Shown one piece after another: positions 1 through 9,106 of a stretch of 64,000 nt of DNA. The translations under genes were made by a program, and so were the position numbers. The notes under the pieces are model-generated. The model was given only the letters and a program-made list of their open reading frames with translations, was not told the origin of the DNA and ran no database searches. Location: positions 664,046 to 728,045 of the forward strand of contig JACKKY010000004.1 in NCBI GenBank assembly GCA_024236175.1, written 5' to 3'. The DNA is from Novosphingobium sp. Its GTDB lineage: Bacteria; Pseudomonadota; Alphaproteobacteria; Sphingomonadales; Sphingomonadaceae. Within the stretch, counting starts at the first letter, position 1. Each line of letters opens with the position of its first letter.

Positions 1-711
1 CTTGTCCTGATGAGCGATACGCGCACCAATTCGGGCGTCGACAACATTTCCACTTTCCGCAAGATGTACCATTGGTCCGTCCCCGGAGAGCGCATCATCT
101 CGCTGATGTCGGCAGGCAACCTTGCCACGACCCAATCGGTCATCAGCCAGCTGGAGGAACGGAACAAGGCGCCTTCTGAACGGCAGAATTCGCTGATGGA
201 AGCGCCGACCATGTTCCAGGTCGCTACGATCGTGGGCAATCTGTTGCAGGACACGATCCAGGCGAGCGCCAGCCATAACGGGCAGGACGGTTCAGGCCAG
301 TTCACGGCTTCGATGATCCTTGCCGGCCAGATCGCCGGCATGGAACCACGCCTGTTCCTGATCTATCCCGAAGGCAATTTCATCGAAGCCAGCTTCGACA
401 CACCCTTCTTCCAGATCGGCGAAACCAAATACGGACGCCCGATCATCATCCGCGCCTATGACTCCGCCATGACCTTCGAGGATGCGGTCAAGCTGCTGAT
501 GGTCAGCTTCGATTCCACGCTCAAGGCCAATCTTTCGGTCGGCATGCCCCTCGACCTTCTGGTCATCGCCCGCGACACGTTCGAGCCGCTGCATTCGCGC
601 CGAATCCTGGATGACGACGAATATTTCAGAGCGATCTCCTCAGGCTGGGGAGAAGCGCTCAAGAAGGCATTCGACGCACTGCCCGATTACAGGATGGAAC
701 AGCCGGACTAG
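1..711 (+). CDS. Anbu-type proteasome-like peptidase (5' truncated)
   Basis: The frame is open from base 1, so the true start lies before the window and the first ATG at position 10 is internal. Visible residues LVLMSDTRTNSGVDNISTF match the N-terminal beta-strand region of the bacterial proteasome-type peptidase family (Anbu, COG3484), usually about 240-250 aa; some 236 are seen here. The family is an Ntn-hydrolase-fold, HslV/20S-like assembly. In many proteobacteria it neighbours alpha-E, circularly permuted ATP-grasp and transglutaminase genes, which would lie to the left of this window. The N-terminal catalytic region is not visible. Family identity is confident; the cellular role is not established. 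Confidence 0.88.
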   Translation, partial: LVLMSDTRTNSGVDNISTFRKMYHWSVPGERIISLMSAGNLATTQSVISQLEERNKAPSERQNSLMEAPTMFQVATIVGNLLQDTIQASASHNGQDGSGQFTASMILAGQIAGMEPRLFLIYPEGNFIEASFDTPFFQIGETKYGRPIIIRAYDSAMTFEDAVKLLMVSFDSTLKANLSVGMPLDLLVIARDTFEPLHSRRILDDDEYFRAISSGWGEALKKAFDALPDYRMEQPD

Positions 712-715
712 CGTT

Positions 716-2167
716 TCACCAGCGCGCCGCCCTGGTGCGCGCGGTATAGCCGATGGCACGGCGAGCCAGCTGCTTGCGCCGCTGTTCAGGCGTGACACGC
801 GGAATTCCAGGCATCGATTCCAGATCGGCGAGCTGTATGACGCGGAAGTCCTGGAGCAGCATCTCCGCCTTTGCTCCGGAAGGAACGCCTTGCCAGCGGA
901 TCACGCAGAGCCCTGCTGCGAGGCCGGTGGTATCCAGCCAGTTCGCCACCCCCGGATCGCTCGGCGAGATGACATAGGTGATCGATCCGTCGGGATTCGG
1001 CGCAACCTGCGAAAGGTTGAGACAGACCTGATAGAGGCTGGCATCGGGCGCGATCATCCAGGGATCGCAAAGCTGGAAACCCGTGTAGGCGGCACCTTCG
1101 CTGCCGGTCGTCACCAGGATCGCCTCGCCGGGCTGAAGGGCGAAGTGCAATCCGGCAACATAGCCCCAGCCTTTGTTGCGCGGCCTTGGAGCCGATATGC
1201 TGTTCGGTTCGAGCCCTCCGAACCAGACTTCCGGGAATCTCGACCAGAACCCGACGTAGTCCGGCAGATCGGCCAGCGTATGGCGGGCAATCGCATCGAG
1301 ATCGAGTTGTTCGGGTTCGGCGTCGGATAGCGGAGCAACGCCTCTCTCCCGGATCGCAAGTTCGGCAGGCCGCTGGTGCCAGTCCGACAGCATGTCGCGC
1401 ATGCCGAGCACCACAACGCCAGGCTTGAGGTCGATATGGTTCGGACCGTCCGCCTTCCCGCCCAGCGTGATCCGGAAACTGCCATCGGGAGCCAGCGCCA
1501 GATCCCGGTCCGTCATCAGCGCCAATGTGGCCGAGACAATCGAAGGGCGCCGGGATTCCATGTCCATCATGGACGCGGGCTGCGTCTTGTCGGCCCGGTC
1601 CGCCTGGATCACAAGCTGCGCTGCGGGGTTGTCGCGATCGATCCGGCCGGTGACCTCGTAGCTCTTGCTGCCATCGAGACTGGCGGTGCGGTAAATGGCA
1701 TCGGGGTTGTCGCCCGACGTGCCCACGCCGCCAAGCTCATGGCCGAACCAGCTGCGCGGCGTGTCGTCGGTCCCCCACAGGAACGTCGGGCTTTTCCGGT
1801 GCTTGCCGAGTTCGCCGAAAATCAGCGAGTTGGTCCATTGGCCGATCGCCCGGTCGATGGTTGCGGCGCCGTCCCTCGTCTTGCCGATGCGGCTGGCCGC
1901 CAGCATCGCTTTCAGCTCGGCCTGGACCTTGGCCAGTTCCGGATTCTTGAGCAGTTCCAGAAGCGCGCGCTCCGCGGCGAGCTGGTCCGGCGTCGCCAGA
2001 ACCGGTCCGCAACTGCCGCCGACGGCGCTCCCCCAGGCCGGCGCCGCCAGAGAGGTCGAAGCCAGCACAGTGCCCATCAGCGAAAGAGCCCTTCGCCGCT
2101 CCATCGAAAAGCTGCCGCCGCCTGGCATGACCGACGAATCCGAACGAAAATCACTCGAGCGCTTCAT
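716..2167 (-). CDS. Exported conserved protein, DUF1214-like, with Tat-like signal
   Basis: A 483-residue protein. Residues 22-46 start MERRRALSLMG and continue into a hydrophobic stretch ending near APAWG, a plausible twin-arginine signal peptide; translation may really begin at that second Met. The C-terminal half carries GFQLCDPW and a later DPGVANWLDTTGL segment, which resemble DUF1214-type conserved proteins of sphingomonads; I recognise the family only loosely. It ends 4 bp from the convergent protease gene and lies about 110 bp downstream of a co-directional acyl-CoA ligase, so it may be the last gene of that unit. No catalytic motif is evident and no function is assigned. Confidence 0.8.
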   Translation of the reverse strand: MKRSSDFRSDSSVMPGGGSFSMERRRALSLMGTVLASTSLAAPAWGSAVGGSCGPVLATPDQLAAERALLELLKNPELAKVQAELKAMLAASRIGKTRDGAATIDRAIGQWTNSLIFGELGKHRKSPTFLWGTDDTPRSWFGHELGGVGTSGDNPDAIYRTASLDGSKSYEVTGRIDRDNPAAQLVIQADRADKTQPASMMDMESRRPSIVSATLALMTDRDLALAPDGSFRITLGGKADGPNHIDLKPGVVVLGMRDMLSDWHQRPAELAIRERGVAPLSDAEPEQLDLDAIARHTLADLPDYVGFWSRFPEVWFGGLEPNSISAPRPRNKGWGYVAGLHFALQPGEAILVTTGSEGAAYTGFQLCDPWMIAPDASLYQVCLNLSQVAPNPDGSITYVISPSDPGVANWLDTTGLAAGLCVIRWQGVPSGAKAEMLLQDFRVIQLADLESMPGIPRVTPEQRRKQLARRAIGYTARTRAARW

Positions 2168-2276
2168 GACATTCTCCCGCGCCAGACACCCTGCTTCGTG
2201 CGGGATTGTTCGAACTGGCGAAAAATTTTTCTGTTCCTAGAGCGCCTTGGGGCCAATAGCCAAGGGCTTGCTTCAG

Positions 2277-3884
2277 CTAGGCGCGCGCGCCGATCATGGC
2301 AGCCGTTTCCGACAGCTTGACCTTCCCCGTCGCCGTCCTCGGGATCGCGGTTTCGGAAATGAACACGATCCGGCGAGGGACCTTGAAACTGGACAGCGTA
2401 TCGCGCAGCGCCAGCTGCAGCGATTCCTGCGTCGGCGAAGTGCCTTGCTCCGGGACAACCGCGGCAACCACGACCTTGCCGAATTCCTCGTCCGGCAACC
2501 CGGCGACGACGGCCATTGCAACCTCGGGCAAAGCCAGCAGCGCGGCTTCGACTTCCAGGCGCGAGACGTTCGCACCCCTTGTCTTTATCATGTCGTCCAG
2601 CCGTCCGGCGGGGAACAGCCAGCCGTCCTTGTCGATCCGGACGAGATCGCGGGTCGGATAGAAGCCGTCGGGCGTGAACACGTCGCTGCGCTCCCGCTTG
2701 TAGAGGTCGGACAGCATGGCCGGGCCGCGGATCCGCAATTCGCCGACCTCCCCGGGCGGCAATTCCTGCCCCGTCTCCGGATCGACCACGCGCCGTTCAT
2801 AGCCGTTGATAGCGATGCCGAAGCCGTCCTCCTTGCCCGGCGGCAGCGGCTCATTGAGCGGCCAGGCGCTGTGGGCCGAAAAGCTCTCGGTCATGCCGTA
2901 CATCGGAATCTTCTGCGGGAGCCGGTTGCCGCTCGCATCGCGAAAGCCGCTCAGCTCGGGGATCGTGCCTAGATCGATACCCTTTGCCTTCGCCGCCGCG
3001 ATCAGTTTCGGCTGCTTGTCGCCCCAAGCATTCACCCGATTCACGCGGAATCGCTCGATGGCATCGAGCGCGTCTCCGACTTCGGGCGACCCGGGATAGA
3101 CCAGCGTCCCGCCGACACTCAGCACCTGCATCATCGTCGATAGGCCAGCCAACCAGAACGAAGGCAGCAGGCACATCATCCGGGCATCACCGGTCATCGC
3201 GAAATTGCGCGCCAGCTCCGGCGAGTGGCGCGCAACCGCCCATTGCCGGTGGACAACCGCCTTGGGCCGCGCCGTGCTCCCGGATGTGAAGACGACGATG
3301 GCATCGTCCCCGGGTGAAACTTCCCGTTCCACTTCCGCAAGCAGCGTATCGTCGGGAGCATCCGGCTCGTCGGCCATCGCAAGCAGGTCTTCGACCGGAC
3401 GCGCCCAGGCCAGATCCTCCACATCGTCCAGCCATATCGACCGGAGGCAGGGCGCCTCCTTCAGGCGGAACTCATCGCACCTGCCGCCTGCAAGGCCTGG
3501 CAGCGCCGCTTCCAGCGTCGCGGCATAATCGTGGCCCAGGAAGCGACGTGTCCCGACAAGGATCTGGCAGTCGCTGGTCCGCAGGATATGCGCCAGTTCG
3601 GGCGGCGTGCTCAACGTACTGACCGTCGTCAGCAAGGCACCGATGCGCAAGGCCGCAAGGAAGCCCGTCACCCAGAAGACGCCATCGGGCGCCAGCAACG
3701 CAACGCGAGTCCCCTTGCCCGCGCCGGCGGCGAGCAACGCGCGGGCCATGCGGGCGCTGCGACGGTCGAGTTCGTGGTAGCTCAGGGTCTCTTGGCAAGT
3801 GACGACGGCGTCATGCATCCCCCGCGACGCGACGATCGAGGCGAACAGGCCCGGAAGCGTCGACGGCGGCTCGGCTTCGGCCAA
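2277..3884 (-). CDS. AMP-dependent acyl-CoA ligase
   Basis: A 535-aa ANL-superfamily adenylating enzyme that would activate a carboxylic acid to its CoA thioester through an acyl-adenylate in the cytoplasm. The ATP/AMP signature VVFTSGSTARPKAVVH is at about residues 197-212, the A5-like YGMTE at about 330, the adenylate-binding TRDLV region at about 405, and the C-terminal lysine context PRTATGKVKL near the end. Length is normal for fatty or aromatic acid:CoA ligases. It is divergent from the SDR-SDR-P450 set starting at 4136, across a 251-bp intergenic region. The substrate cannot be deduced; a catabolic intermediate of the surrounding cluster is likely. Confidence 0.9.
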   Translation of the reverse strand: MAEAEPPSTLPGLFASIVASRGMHDAVVTCQETLSYHELDRRSARMARALLAAGAGKGTRVALLAPDGVFWVTGFLAALRIGALLTTVSTLSTPPELAHILRTSDCQILVGTRRFLGHDYAATLEAALPGLAGGRCDEFRLKEAPCLRSIWLDDVEDLAWARPVEDLLAMADEPDAPDDTLLAEVEREVSPGDDAIVVFTSGSTARPKAVVHRQWAVARHSPELARNFAMTGDARMMCLLPSFWLAGLSTMMQVLSVGGTLVYPGSPEVGDALDAIERFRVNRVNAWGDKQPKLIAAAKAKGIDLGTIPELSGFRDASGNRLPQKIPMYGMTESFSAHSAWPLNEPLPPGKEDGFGIAINGYERRVVDPETGQELPPGEVGELRIRGPAMLSDLYKRERSDVFTPDGFYPTRDLVRIDKDGWLFPAGRLDDMIKTRGANVSRLEVEAALLALPEVAMAVVAGLPDEEFGKVVVAAVVPEQGTSPTQESLQLALRDTLSSFKVPRRIVFISETAIPRTATGKVKLSETAAMIGARA

Positions 3885-4135
3885 ACTGGTTCCTCCCCTT
3901 CTCCGCTCGCGGCGCGGCGCCGAAGCGGAGACAATCTCACCACCGATGTTTCCGCTTCGTCAAGCCGAAGCAGATCCGCCTGCCCGGCTTCATTGACGGA
4001 CATCAGACAATGCCCGCTTGCGCTATTGCCGCGCGAGCAAGGCGCTGGCGATCACGGCGCGGTTGTGCAACGCTGAAGGCAGTGCTCATTCCGCCGCGAC
4101 GCAAGCGCCGGAAGAGCAAGGAGAGAGTAGCTTGC

Positions 4136-4891
4136 ATGGCACAGTCGGAAACACGCAAAGTGGCCTTCGTTACGGGCGCGAGCTCGGGAATCGGGCGTGC
4201 GACGGCCGCCGCCTTCGCTGCCCGGGGATACGCAACCGCGCTGGTCGATTTCAACGAAGCGCAGGGGCGCGAGGCCGAGGCGGAAATCCGCAAGGCCGGC
4301 GGGGAGTGCATGTTCATCGCCTGCGATGTGTCGAACGACGAATCGGTAAAACAGGCCGTCGAGACGGCCGTGTCCGCCTATGGCCGCCTCGATGCCGCCT
4401 TCAATGGCGCTGGAATCGACGGCGAGCACGGCAAGATGGCGGCCGATTGCTCCATCGACAACTGGCAGAAGGTTCTCGGCGTCAACCTCACCGGCGTCTG
4501 GCTGTGCATGCGCCACCAGATCCCGGAAATGCTCAAGAACGGCGGCGGCGCGATCGTCAATTGTTCATCGACCGCGGGGCTGGAAGGCGCGCCGACGCTC
4601 GCCGCCTATTGCGCCTCCAAGCACGGGGTGATCGGCGTCACCAAGGCGGCGGCGATCGAATATGCCCGGCAGGGAATTCGCGTGAACGCCGTCTGCCCGG
4701 GCATGATCGCGACACCGATGACGGCCGGGCTCGACCAGGAGCTGCTCTCGGCGCTTGTCGAGCAAAGCCCGATCGGCAGGCAGGGCCGGCCGGAGGAGAT
4801 TGCATCAGCCGTACTCTGGCTGTGCAGCGACGGAGCGAGCTTCACCACGGGCCAGGCGCTGGCGGTCGACGGCGCCTGGACAAGCTGCTGA
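4136..4891 (+). CDS. SDR family oxidoreductase
   Basis: A classical 251-aa short-chain dehydrogenase/reductase, expected to interconvert an alcohol and ketone using NAD(P)(H). The cofactor motif TGASSGIG is at about residues 13-20 and the active-site YCASK at about 157-161. The usual NNAG is replaced by NGAG, a conservative variant. I chose ATG 4136 because AAGGAGAG lies just upstream (about 4118-4125); an in-frame upstream extension is arginine-rich and non-homologous. It is first of a tight + strand set with the second SDR (15-bp gap) and P450, so it probably oxidises or reduces a hydroxylated intermediate of the same pathway. Confidence 0.92.
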   Translation: MAQSETRKVAFVTGASSGIGRATAAAFAARGYATALVDFNEAQGREAEAEIRKAGGECMFIACDVSNDESVKQAVETAVSAYGRLDAAFNGAGIDGEHGKMAADCSIDNWQKVLGVNLTGVWLCMRHQIPEMLKNGGGAIVNCSSTAGLEGAPTLAAYCASKHGVIGVTKAAAIEYARQGIRVNAVCPGMIATPMTAGLDQELLSALVEQSPIGRQGRPEEIASAVLWLCSDGASFTTGQALAVDGAWTSC

Positions 4892-4906
4892 TCCGGAGGA
4901 CGTACA

Positions 4907-5839
4907 ATGACTGAACTTCGCTTTGACGGTCGCACGGCCATCGTCACCGGCGCAGGCGGCAATCCCAGCCTGGGCCGCGCCCATGCCATGCTGCTGGCGG
5001 CGCGCGGTGCGAACGTCGTCGTCAACGACATCGGCAGCGATCCGGAAATGCGCCACTATCCGGGTACCGCTTCGTCCGAAGCAGTGGCCGAGGAAATCCG
5101 CGCCGCTGGAGGAAAGGCGGTGGCGGATACCAACACAGTCGCGACGGTCGAAGGCGCGCAGGCGATCGTGCAAACCGCGCTCGATGCGTTCGGGGGCATC
5201 GATATCCTTGTGAACAATGCGGCGGTTTCCATCGCCGCGCCGTTCGCGGCCATGACACCGCATGATTTCCAGCGGCATATCGACATCAACCTGATGGGCG
5301 CGGTCTGGACCACCCGCGCGGCCTGGCCGCACATGCTGGCCAGCGGCTATGGCCGGATCGTCAACACCACGTCGAGCTCGATGACGGGATTTGCCGAACA
5401 GACCGCCTACGCGACAAGCAAGGGCGGGCTCTGGTCCTTCACCCGGTCACTGGCGGCCGAAGGCGCGGCGCACGGCATCAAGGTCAACGCGGTGAGCCCC
5501 GGGGCATTCACCAGGCTGGTGGTCTCGACGCTCGAGGACGATTCGCCGCTGCTGGAACATTCGAAGGAGAACCTGCCGCCCGAACTGGCGTCGCCTGCGC
5601 TTGCCTATCTTTGCCATGAGGACTGCCCGGTGAACGGCGAATGCATCGATTCGGTAGGCGGCGAGGTCCAGCGCACCTATATGGGGCGGACCCGCGGCTT
5701 CGCGGATCGCGCCGTGACCATTGAAATGGTGGCTCAGCGCTGGGATGAGGTCATGTCGCAAGCCGGCGCAGAAACCCTGGGCATCGGCGACATGGACACT
5801 TCGGGCTGGAAGATGAGAGCTTACGAAGGGGTTGAGTAA
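4907..5839 (+). CDS. SDR of the multifunctional-enzyme-2 (hydroxyacyl-CoA dehydrogenase) type
   Basis: A 310-aa SDR with an expanded glycine motif, TGAGGNPSLGRAHA, in which extra residues separate the glycines. This loop is characteristic of the (3R)-hydroxyacyl-CoA dehydrogenase domain of peroxisomal MFE-2/HSD17B4 and its bacterial relatives. NNAA at about residue 100 and catalytic YATSK at about 165-169 are present. The C-terminal extension beyond the normal 250-aa SDR fits that subgroup. It lies 15 bp after the preceding SDR, and its stop directly abuts the P450 start (5839/5840), indicating co-translation. A beta-oxidation-like step on an acyl-CoA, perhaps made by the divergent CoA ligase, is an inference. 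Confidence 0.9.
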   Translation: MTELRFDGRTAIVTGAGGNPSLGRAHAMLLAARGANVVVNDIGSDPEMRHYPGTASSEAVAEEIRAAGGKAVADTNTVATVEGAQAIVQTALDAFGGIDILVNNAAVSIAAPFAAMTPHDFQRHIDINLMGAVWTTRAAWPHMLASGYGRIVNTTSSSMTGFAEQTAYATSKGGLWSFTRSLAAEGAAHGIKVNAVSPGAFTRLVVSTLEDDSPLLEHSKENLPPELASPALAYLCHEDCPVNGECIDSVGGEVQRTYMGRTRGFADRAVTIEMVAQRWDEVMSQAGAETLGIGDMDTSGWKMRAYEGVE

Positions 5840-7129
5840 ATGGCCACGGTAACGACAAGCGACGTGATGGAACTCAAGGGCGGCGAGACGCGCCTGGATC
5901 CCATAATCCGGAACAATCCCTTCCCCTTCTACCGCGCACTGCGCGAGAAGAACCCGGTCTACCACGATCCCGGGATCGATGTGTATCTCGTCACGCGATA
6001 CGAAGACGCGAAGGCGGTGCTGCACGACGACGTGAACTTCTCGCTCGAACACGGCTATCAGGACCGCTACGCCAACGGCCATCTCGAAGAATTCGCCGCG
6101 ATCATGGAACGCGACGGCGGCGGCTTCATCCGCGACCTGACACTCGATCCACCGGCGCACACGCGCCTGCGCCGCCTGACCGAGAAGGCGTTCACCGCCC
6201 ATCGCGTGAAGGATCTGGAGCCGCGCATTCACCAGATCGTCGCGGATTTGATCGAGCGTGTCGCCGACCGCGGGGAATGCGACGGCGTGGCGGACATCGG
6301 CGGCCCGCTGACCGCCCAGTTCATTTGCGAACAACTCGGTTTCGACTGGAGCGAAGTCGGCACCGAACAGGTCGCGATCTGGACCAAGGCCGTGCTCGAC
6401 CAGATCGGCCGGATGCAGACACGCGAACAGATGCTTGAGAACGCTCAGGTCATGTGCGGCCTGCAGAACTACATCCGCCGCTATATCGATGCCCGCGAAA
6501 AGGAACCGCGCGAGGACATGATCTCGGACATCGTCCATGCCGAGCTGCAGGACGCGGAAAACCCGAAACTGTCACGCTACGAGCAGATTTCCACCATCCG
6601 CGGCTTCCTGATCGCGGGCAACGACACGACCGCCACGGCGATCACCAACTTGCTGCTGGTCCTGGCGACGCAGCCGGGATTGATGGACGAACTCTATCCG
6701 AAGGTCGACGACAACCGGCTCATGACCCGGTTCGTGGAGGAACTGCTGCGCCTGCTGCCGCCGGTCCACGGCCTGTTCCGAACTGCGATGAAGGATGTCG
6801 AGATCGGCGGCACGCAGGTTCCGAAGGGCGCGCAGCTATGCATCCTGTATGCATCGGCCAATGACGACGATACGCATTTCCCCCACCCGCGCGAGCTCGA
6901 TATCGATCGCCCGAATGTCGGCACCAGCCTGACATTCGGCTCGGGCATCCACAAATGCGTCGGCCTTTCACTGGCGCGCATGGAGATCAAGGTCGCGGCG
7001 CAGGAGATCATCCGCCGGCTCGACAAGATCGAACTCGCCGTGCCGGTGGAGGAACTCGATTACCTGCCGACACTGGCCAGCCAGTCGCTTGCCAGCCTGC
7101 CGCTGAAGTTCAGGCGCCGACAGGCCTGA
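5840..7129 (+). CDS. Cytochrome P450
   Basis: A 429-aa soluble bacterial P450. The I-helix reads AGNDTT (about residues 264-269), the K-helix ExxR is EELLR, and the haem-ligand loop is FGSGIHKCVG, with Cys as the axial ligand near residue 374. The protein lacks a membrane anchor, so it should be a cytoplasmic class I enzyme needing a ferredoxin and ferredoxin reductase; neither is adjacent, and the only ferredoxin in the window is at 17315. The gene begins at the base after the SDR stop codon. It is clearly a different subfamily from the two P450cam-like proteins at 14694 and 16032. The substrate is unknown. Confidence 0.95.
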   Translation: MATVTTSDVMELKGGETRLDPIIRNNPFPFYRALREKNPVYHDPGIDVYLVTRYEDAKAVLHDDVNFSLEHGYQDRYANGHLEEFAAIMERDGGGFIRDLTLDPPAHTRLRRLTEKAFTAHRVKDLEPRIHQIVADLIERVADRGECDGVADIGGPLTAQFICEQLGFDWSEVGTEQVAIWTKAVLDQIGRMQTREQMLENAQVMCGLQNYIRRYIDAREKEPREDMISDIVHAELQDAENPKLSRYEQISTIRGFLIAGNDTTATAITNLLLVLATQPGLMDELYPKVDDNRLMTRFVEELLRLLPPVHGLFRTAMKDVEIGGTQVPKGAQLCILYASANDDDTHFPHPRELDIDRPNVGTSLTFGSGIHKCVGLSLARMEIKVAAQEIIRRLDKIELAVPVEELDYLPTLASQSLASLPLKFRRRQA

Positions 7130-7156
7130 CCAGCGCAGGGGCGCCGGACCGACGCC

Positions 7157-8005
7157 TCAGTCCGGCTCGTTTTCGATTGCCTCGCGCGCTTCGAGGATGG
7201 CGTCGATCTGGCTCTTGATCGCGCCGGCGGTCGCGCCGCCATCGATCGACATGATCTGGCCGGTGACCTGCGCGGAGCGGTCGCAGGCGAAATAGAGCGC
7301 ACCTTCCGCAATGTCGCGTCCCGAACCCTGCCGCTTCAGCGGCTGGAACCCCATGCGCACGTCCTTCACGGCCTGGGCGATGCGCGCGGCCTTGTCGCTT
7401 CCCGGCCCGCTCGGCTTGGCGAAGGTGCCCATGTCGCTCGGGATGTTGCCGGGGCAGATGCAGTTCACCCGGATCAGGTGCGGACCGAGTTCGATGGCCG
7501 CGGTCTGGGTAAAATTGACCACGGCGGCTTTCGAGGCCCGATAGGTGAAAAAGCCGTGGCCGGGCTGGATGCCGCTGATCGAGGATGTGTTGATGATCGA
7601 TCCGCCGCCGCTTTTCGCCATGTGCCGGCCGGCCACCTGGGTGCCGAGCATGACGCCCATGACGTTGACGGACATGATCTTGTCGAAACAGGACAAATCG
7701 GCTTCGAGCAGCGGAGCGAAGAGATTGTCGCTCAGGCCGGCGTTGTTGAACATGACGTGGAGCCCGCCGAATTCCGTGACCGCGAAATCGACAAGCGCCT
7801 GAAGCTCGGCTTCCTGCGACACGTCGGTATGCTTGTAGCGCACGGCGTCGCCCAGCTTGTCGGCCAGGGCCTGCCCTTCATCGTCGAGGACGTCGGCGAT
7901 CACCACCTTCGCGCCTTCCTCGGCAAACAGCTCCACCGTTGCGCCGCCGAGGCCGCGCGCGCCCCCGGTTACGATCGCGACCTTGCCCGCCAGTTCACCC
8001 GCCAT
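7157..8005 (-). CDS. SDR family oxidoreductase
   Basis: A 282-aa SDR. The start is the ATG at 8003-8005, because MAGELAGKVAIVTGG begins the canonical fold there while in-frame sequence further upstream lacks family resemblance and overlaps the divergent gene. The cofactor motif is TGGARGLG, followed by NNAG and the active-site YRASK. Its C-terminus runs about 25 residues past the usual end. It converges with the P450 (27-bp gap) and diverges from the aldo/keto reductase at 8126. A dehydrogenase role in the same catabolic set is likely; the substrate is not inferable. Confidence 0.9.
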   Translation of the reverse strand: MAGELAGKVAIVTGGARGLGGATVELFAEEGAKVVIADVLDDEGQALADKLGDAVRYKHTDVSQEAELQALVDFAVTEFGGLHVMFNNAGLSDNLFAPLLEADLSCFDKIMSVNVMGVMLGTQVAGRHMAKSGGGSIINTSSISGIQPGHGFFTYRASKAAVVNFTQTAAIELGPHLIRVNCICPGNIPSDMGTFAKPSGPGSDKAARIAQAVKDVRMGFQPLKRQGSGRDIAEGALYFACDRSAQVTGQIMSIDGGATAGAIKSQIDAILEAREAIENEPD

Positions 8006-8125
8006 GTGCTTTCTCCCGAAATTGCACGCGCTCCTTAACCCAGCTGTCTCAAGCGGCAAGGCCTGCACGCGGACAGTTGCGTGTCCCTGCCGGTAAATGC
8101 CATGGTTCCGGCAAGGGAGAATGAC

Positions 8126-9106
8126 ATGGAATTGAGAATGCTTGGCGGCCGGCTTGAAGTTTCGGCGATCGGCCTGGGCTGCATGAGCATCAGCGGCGCC
8201 TACGGCCCCAAACTGTCGCAGGACGAGGCAAATCGCCTGCTCCAGACCGCCTTCGATCTGGGAGTGACCTTTTTCGACACCGCGGAAATGTACGGTCCGT
8301 TCATCGGCGAGGAGATGGTCGGCGAAGGGCTCGCGCCCATTCGCGACAAGGTCGTCATCGCCACCAAGTTCGGGTTCGATATCGATCCGGAGACCGGCCC
8401 GCGCATCCGGCCCGGCCAATCGACCACGGGCTTCGACAGCCGCCCGGAGCATATCCGCGAGGTTTGCGACGCATCGCTGAAGCGGTTGCGCACCGATCGC
8501 ATCGACCTGTTCTACCAGCACCGAGTCGATCCCGACGTGCCGATCGAGGACGTCGCCGGAACGGTCGGGGAGCTGGTCAAGGCAGGCAAGGTGAAGTGTT
8601 TCGGCATGTCCGAAGCGGATGCCGCCACGATCCGCCGCGCCCATGCCGTTCACCCCGTTACCGCGCTGCAGAGCGAGTATTCTCTCTGGACGCGCGATGT
8701 CGAGGACGAGATCCTGCCCACGCTGCGCGAACTGAACATCGGCTTCGTGCCGTTCAGCCCGCTGGGCCGCGGCTTCCTGACCGGCTCGCTCAAGCCCGAC
8801 TCGCTGCCCGAAAACGACTGGCGTTCGAAAATGCCCCGCTTCAAGGGCGACGCCGCAGCCAAGAACTATGCGATGGTCGAGGCGGTGCAGGCACTGGCCG
8901 CGAAGAAAGGTTGCACTGCAGGCCAGCTCGCACTCGCCTGGGTGCTGCATCAGGGCAAGGACATCGCCCCGATCCCGGGCACCCGCAAGATCGAGCGGCT
9001 CGAGGAAAATGCCGCAGCCGCCGAGATCGAACTGACGGCGGAGGAAATCGCTGCGATCGAGAATGCGATGCCGGCCGAGGAGATCGCCGGGGGACGCTAC
9101 GCATGA
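8126..9106 (+). CDS. Aldo/keto reductase
   Basis: A 326-aa NADPH-dependent oxidoreductase of the AKR superfamily (Tas/YajO-like group). The full catalytic tetrad is visible: Asp and Tyr in DTAEMYGP, Lys in IATKFGF and His in FYQHRVDP. The C-terminal PGTRKIERLEEN is the typical cofactor-binding segment. ATG 8126 is preferred over an upstream ATG because AAGGGAGA stands 6-7 bases ahead and MELRMLGG begins the family's N-terminus. Its last bases overlap the following hydrolase start (ATGA), so the two are translationally coupled. It probably reduces an aldehyde or ketone intermediate. Confidence 0.93.
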   Translation: MELRMLGGRLEVSAIGLGCMSISGAYGPKLSQDEANRLLQTAFDLGVTFFDTAEMYGPFIGEEMVGEGLAPIRDKVVIATKFGFDIDPETGPRIRPGQSTTGFDSRPEHIREVCDASLKRLRTDRIDLFYQHRVDPDVPIEDVAGTVGELVKAGKVKCFGMSEADAATIRRAHAVHPVTALQSEYSLWTRDVEDEILPTLRELNIGFVPFSPLGRGFLTGSLKPDSLPENDWRSKMPRFKGDAAAKNYAMVEAVQALAAKKGCTAGQLALAWVLHQGKDIAPIPGTRKIERLEENAAAAEIELTAEEIAAIENAMPAEEIAGGRYA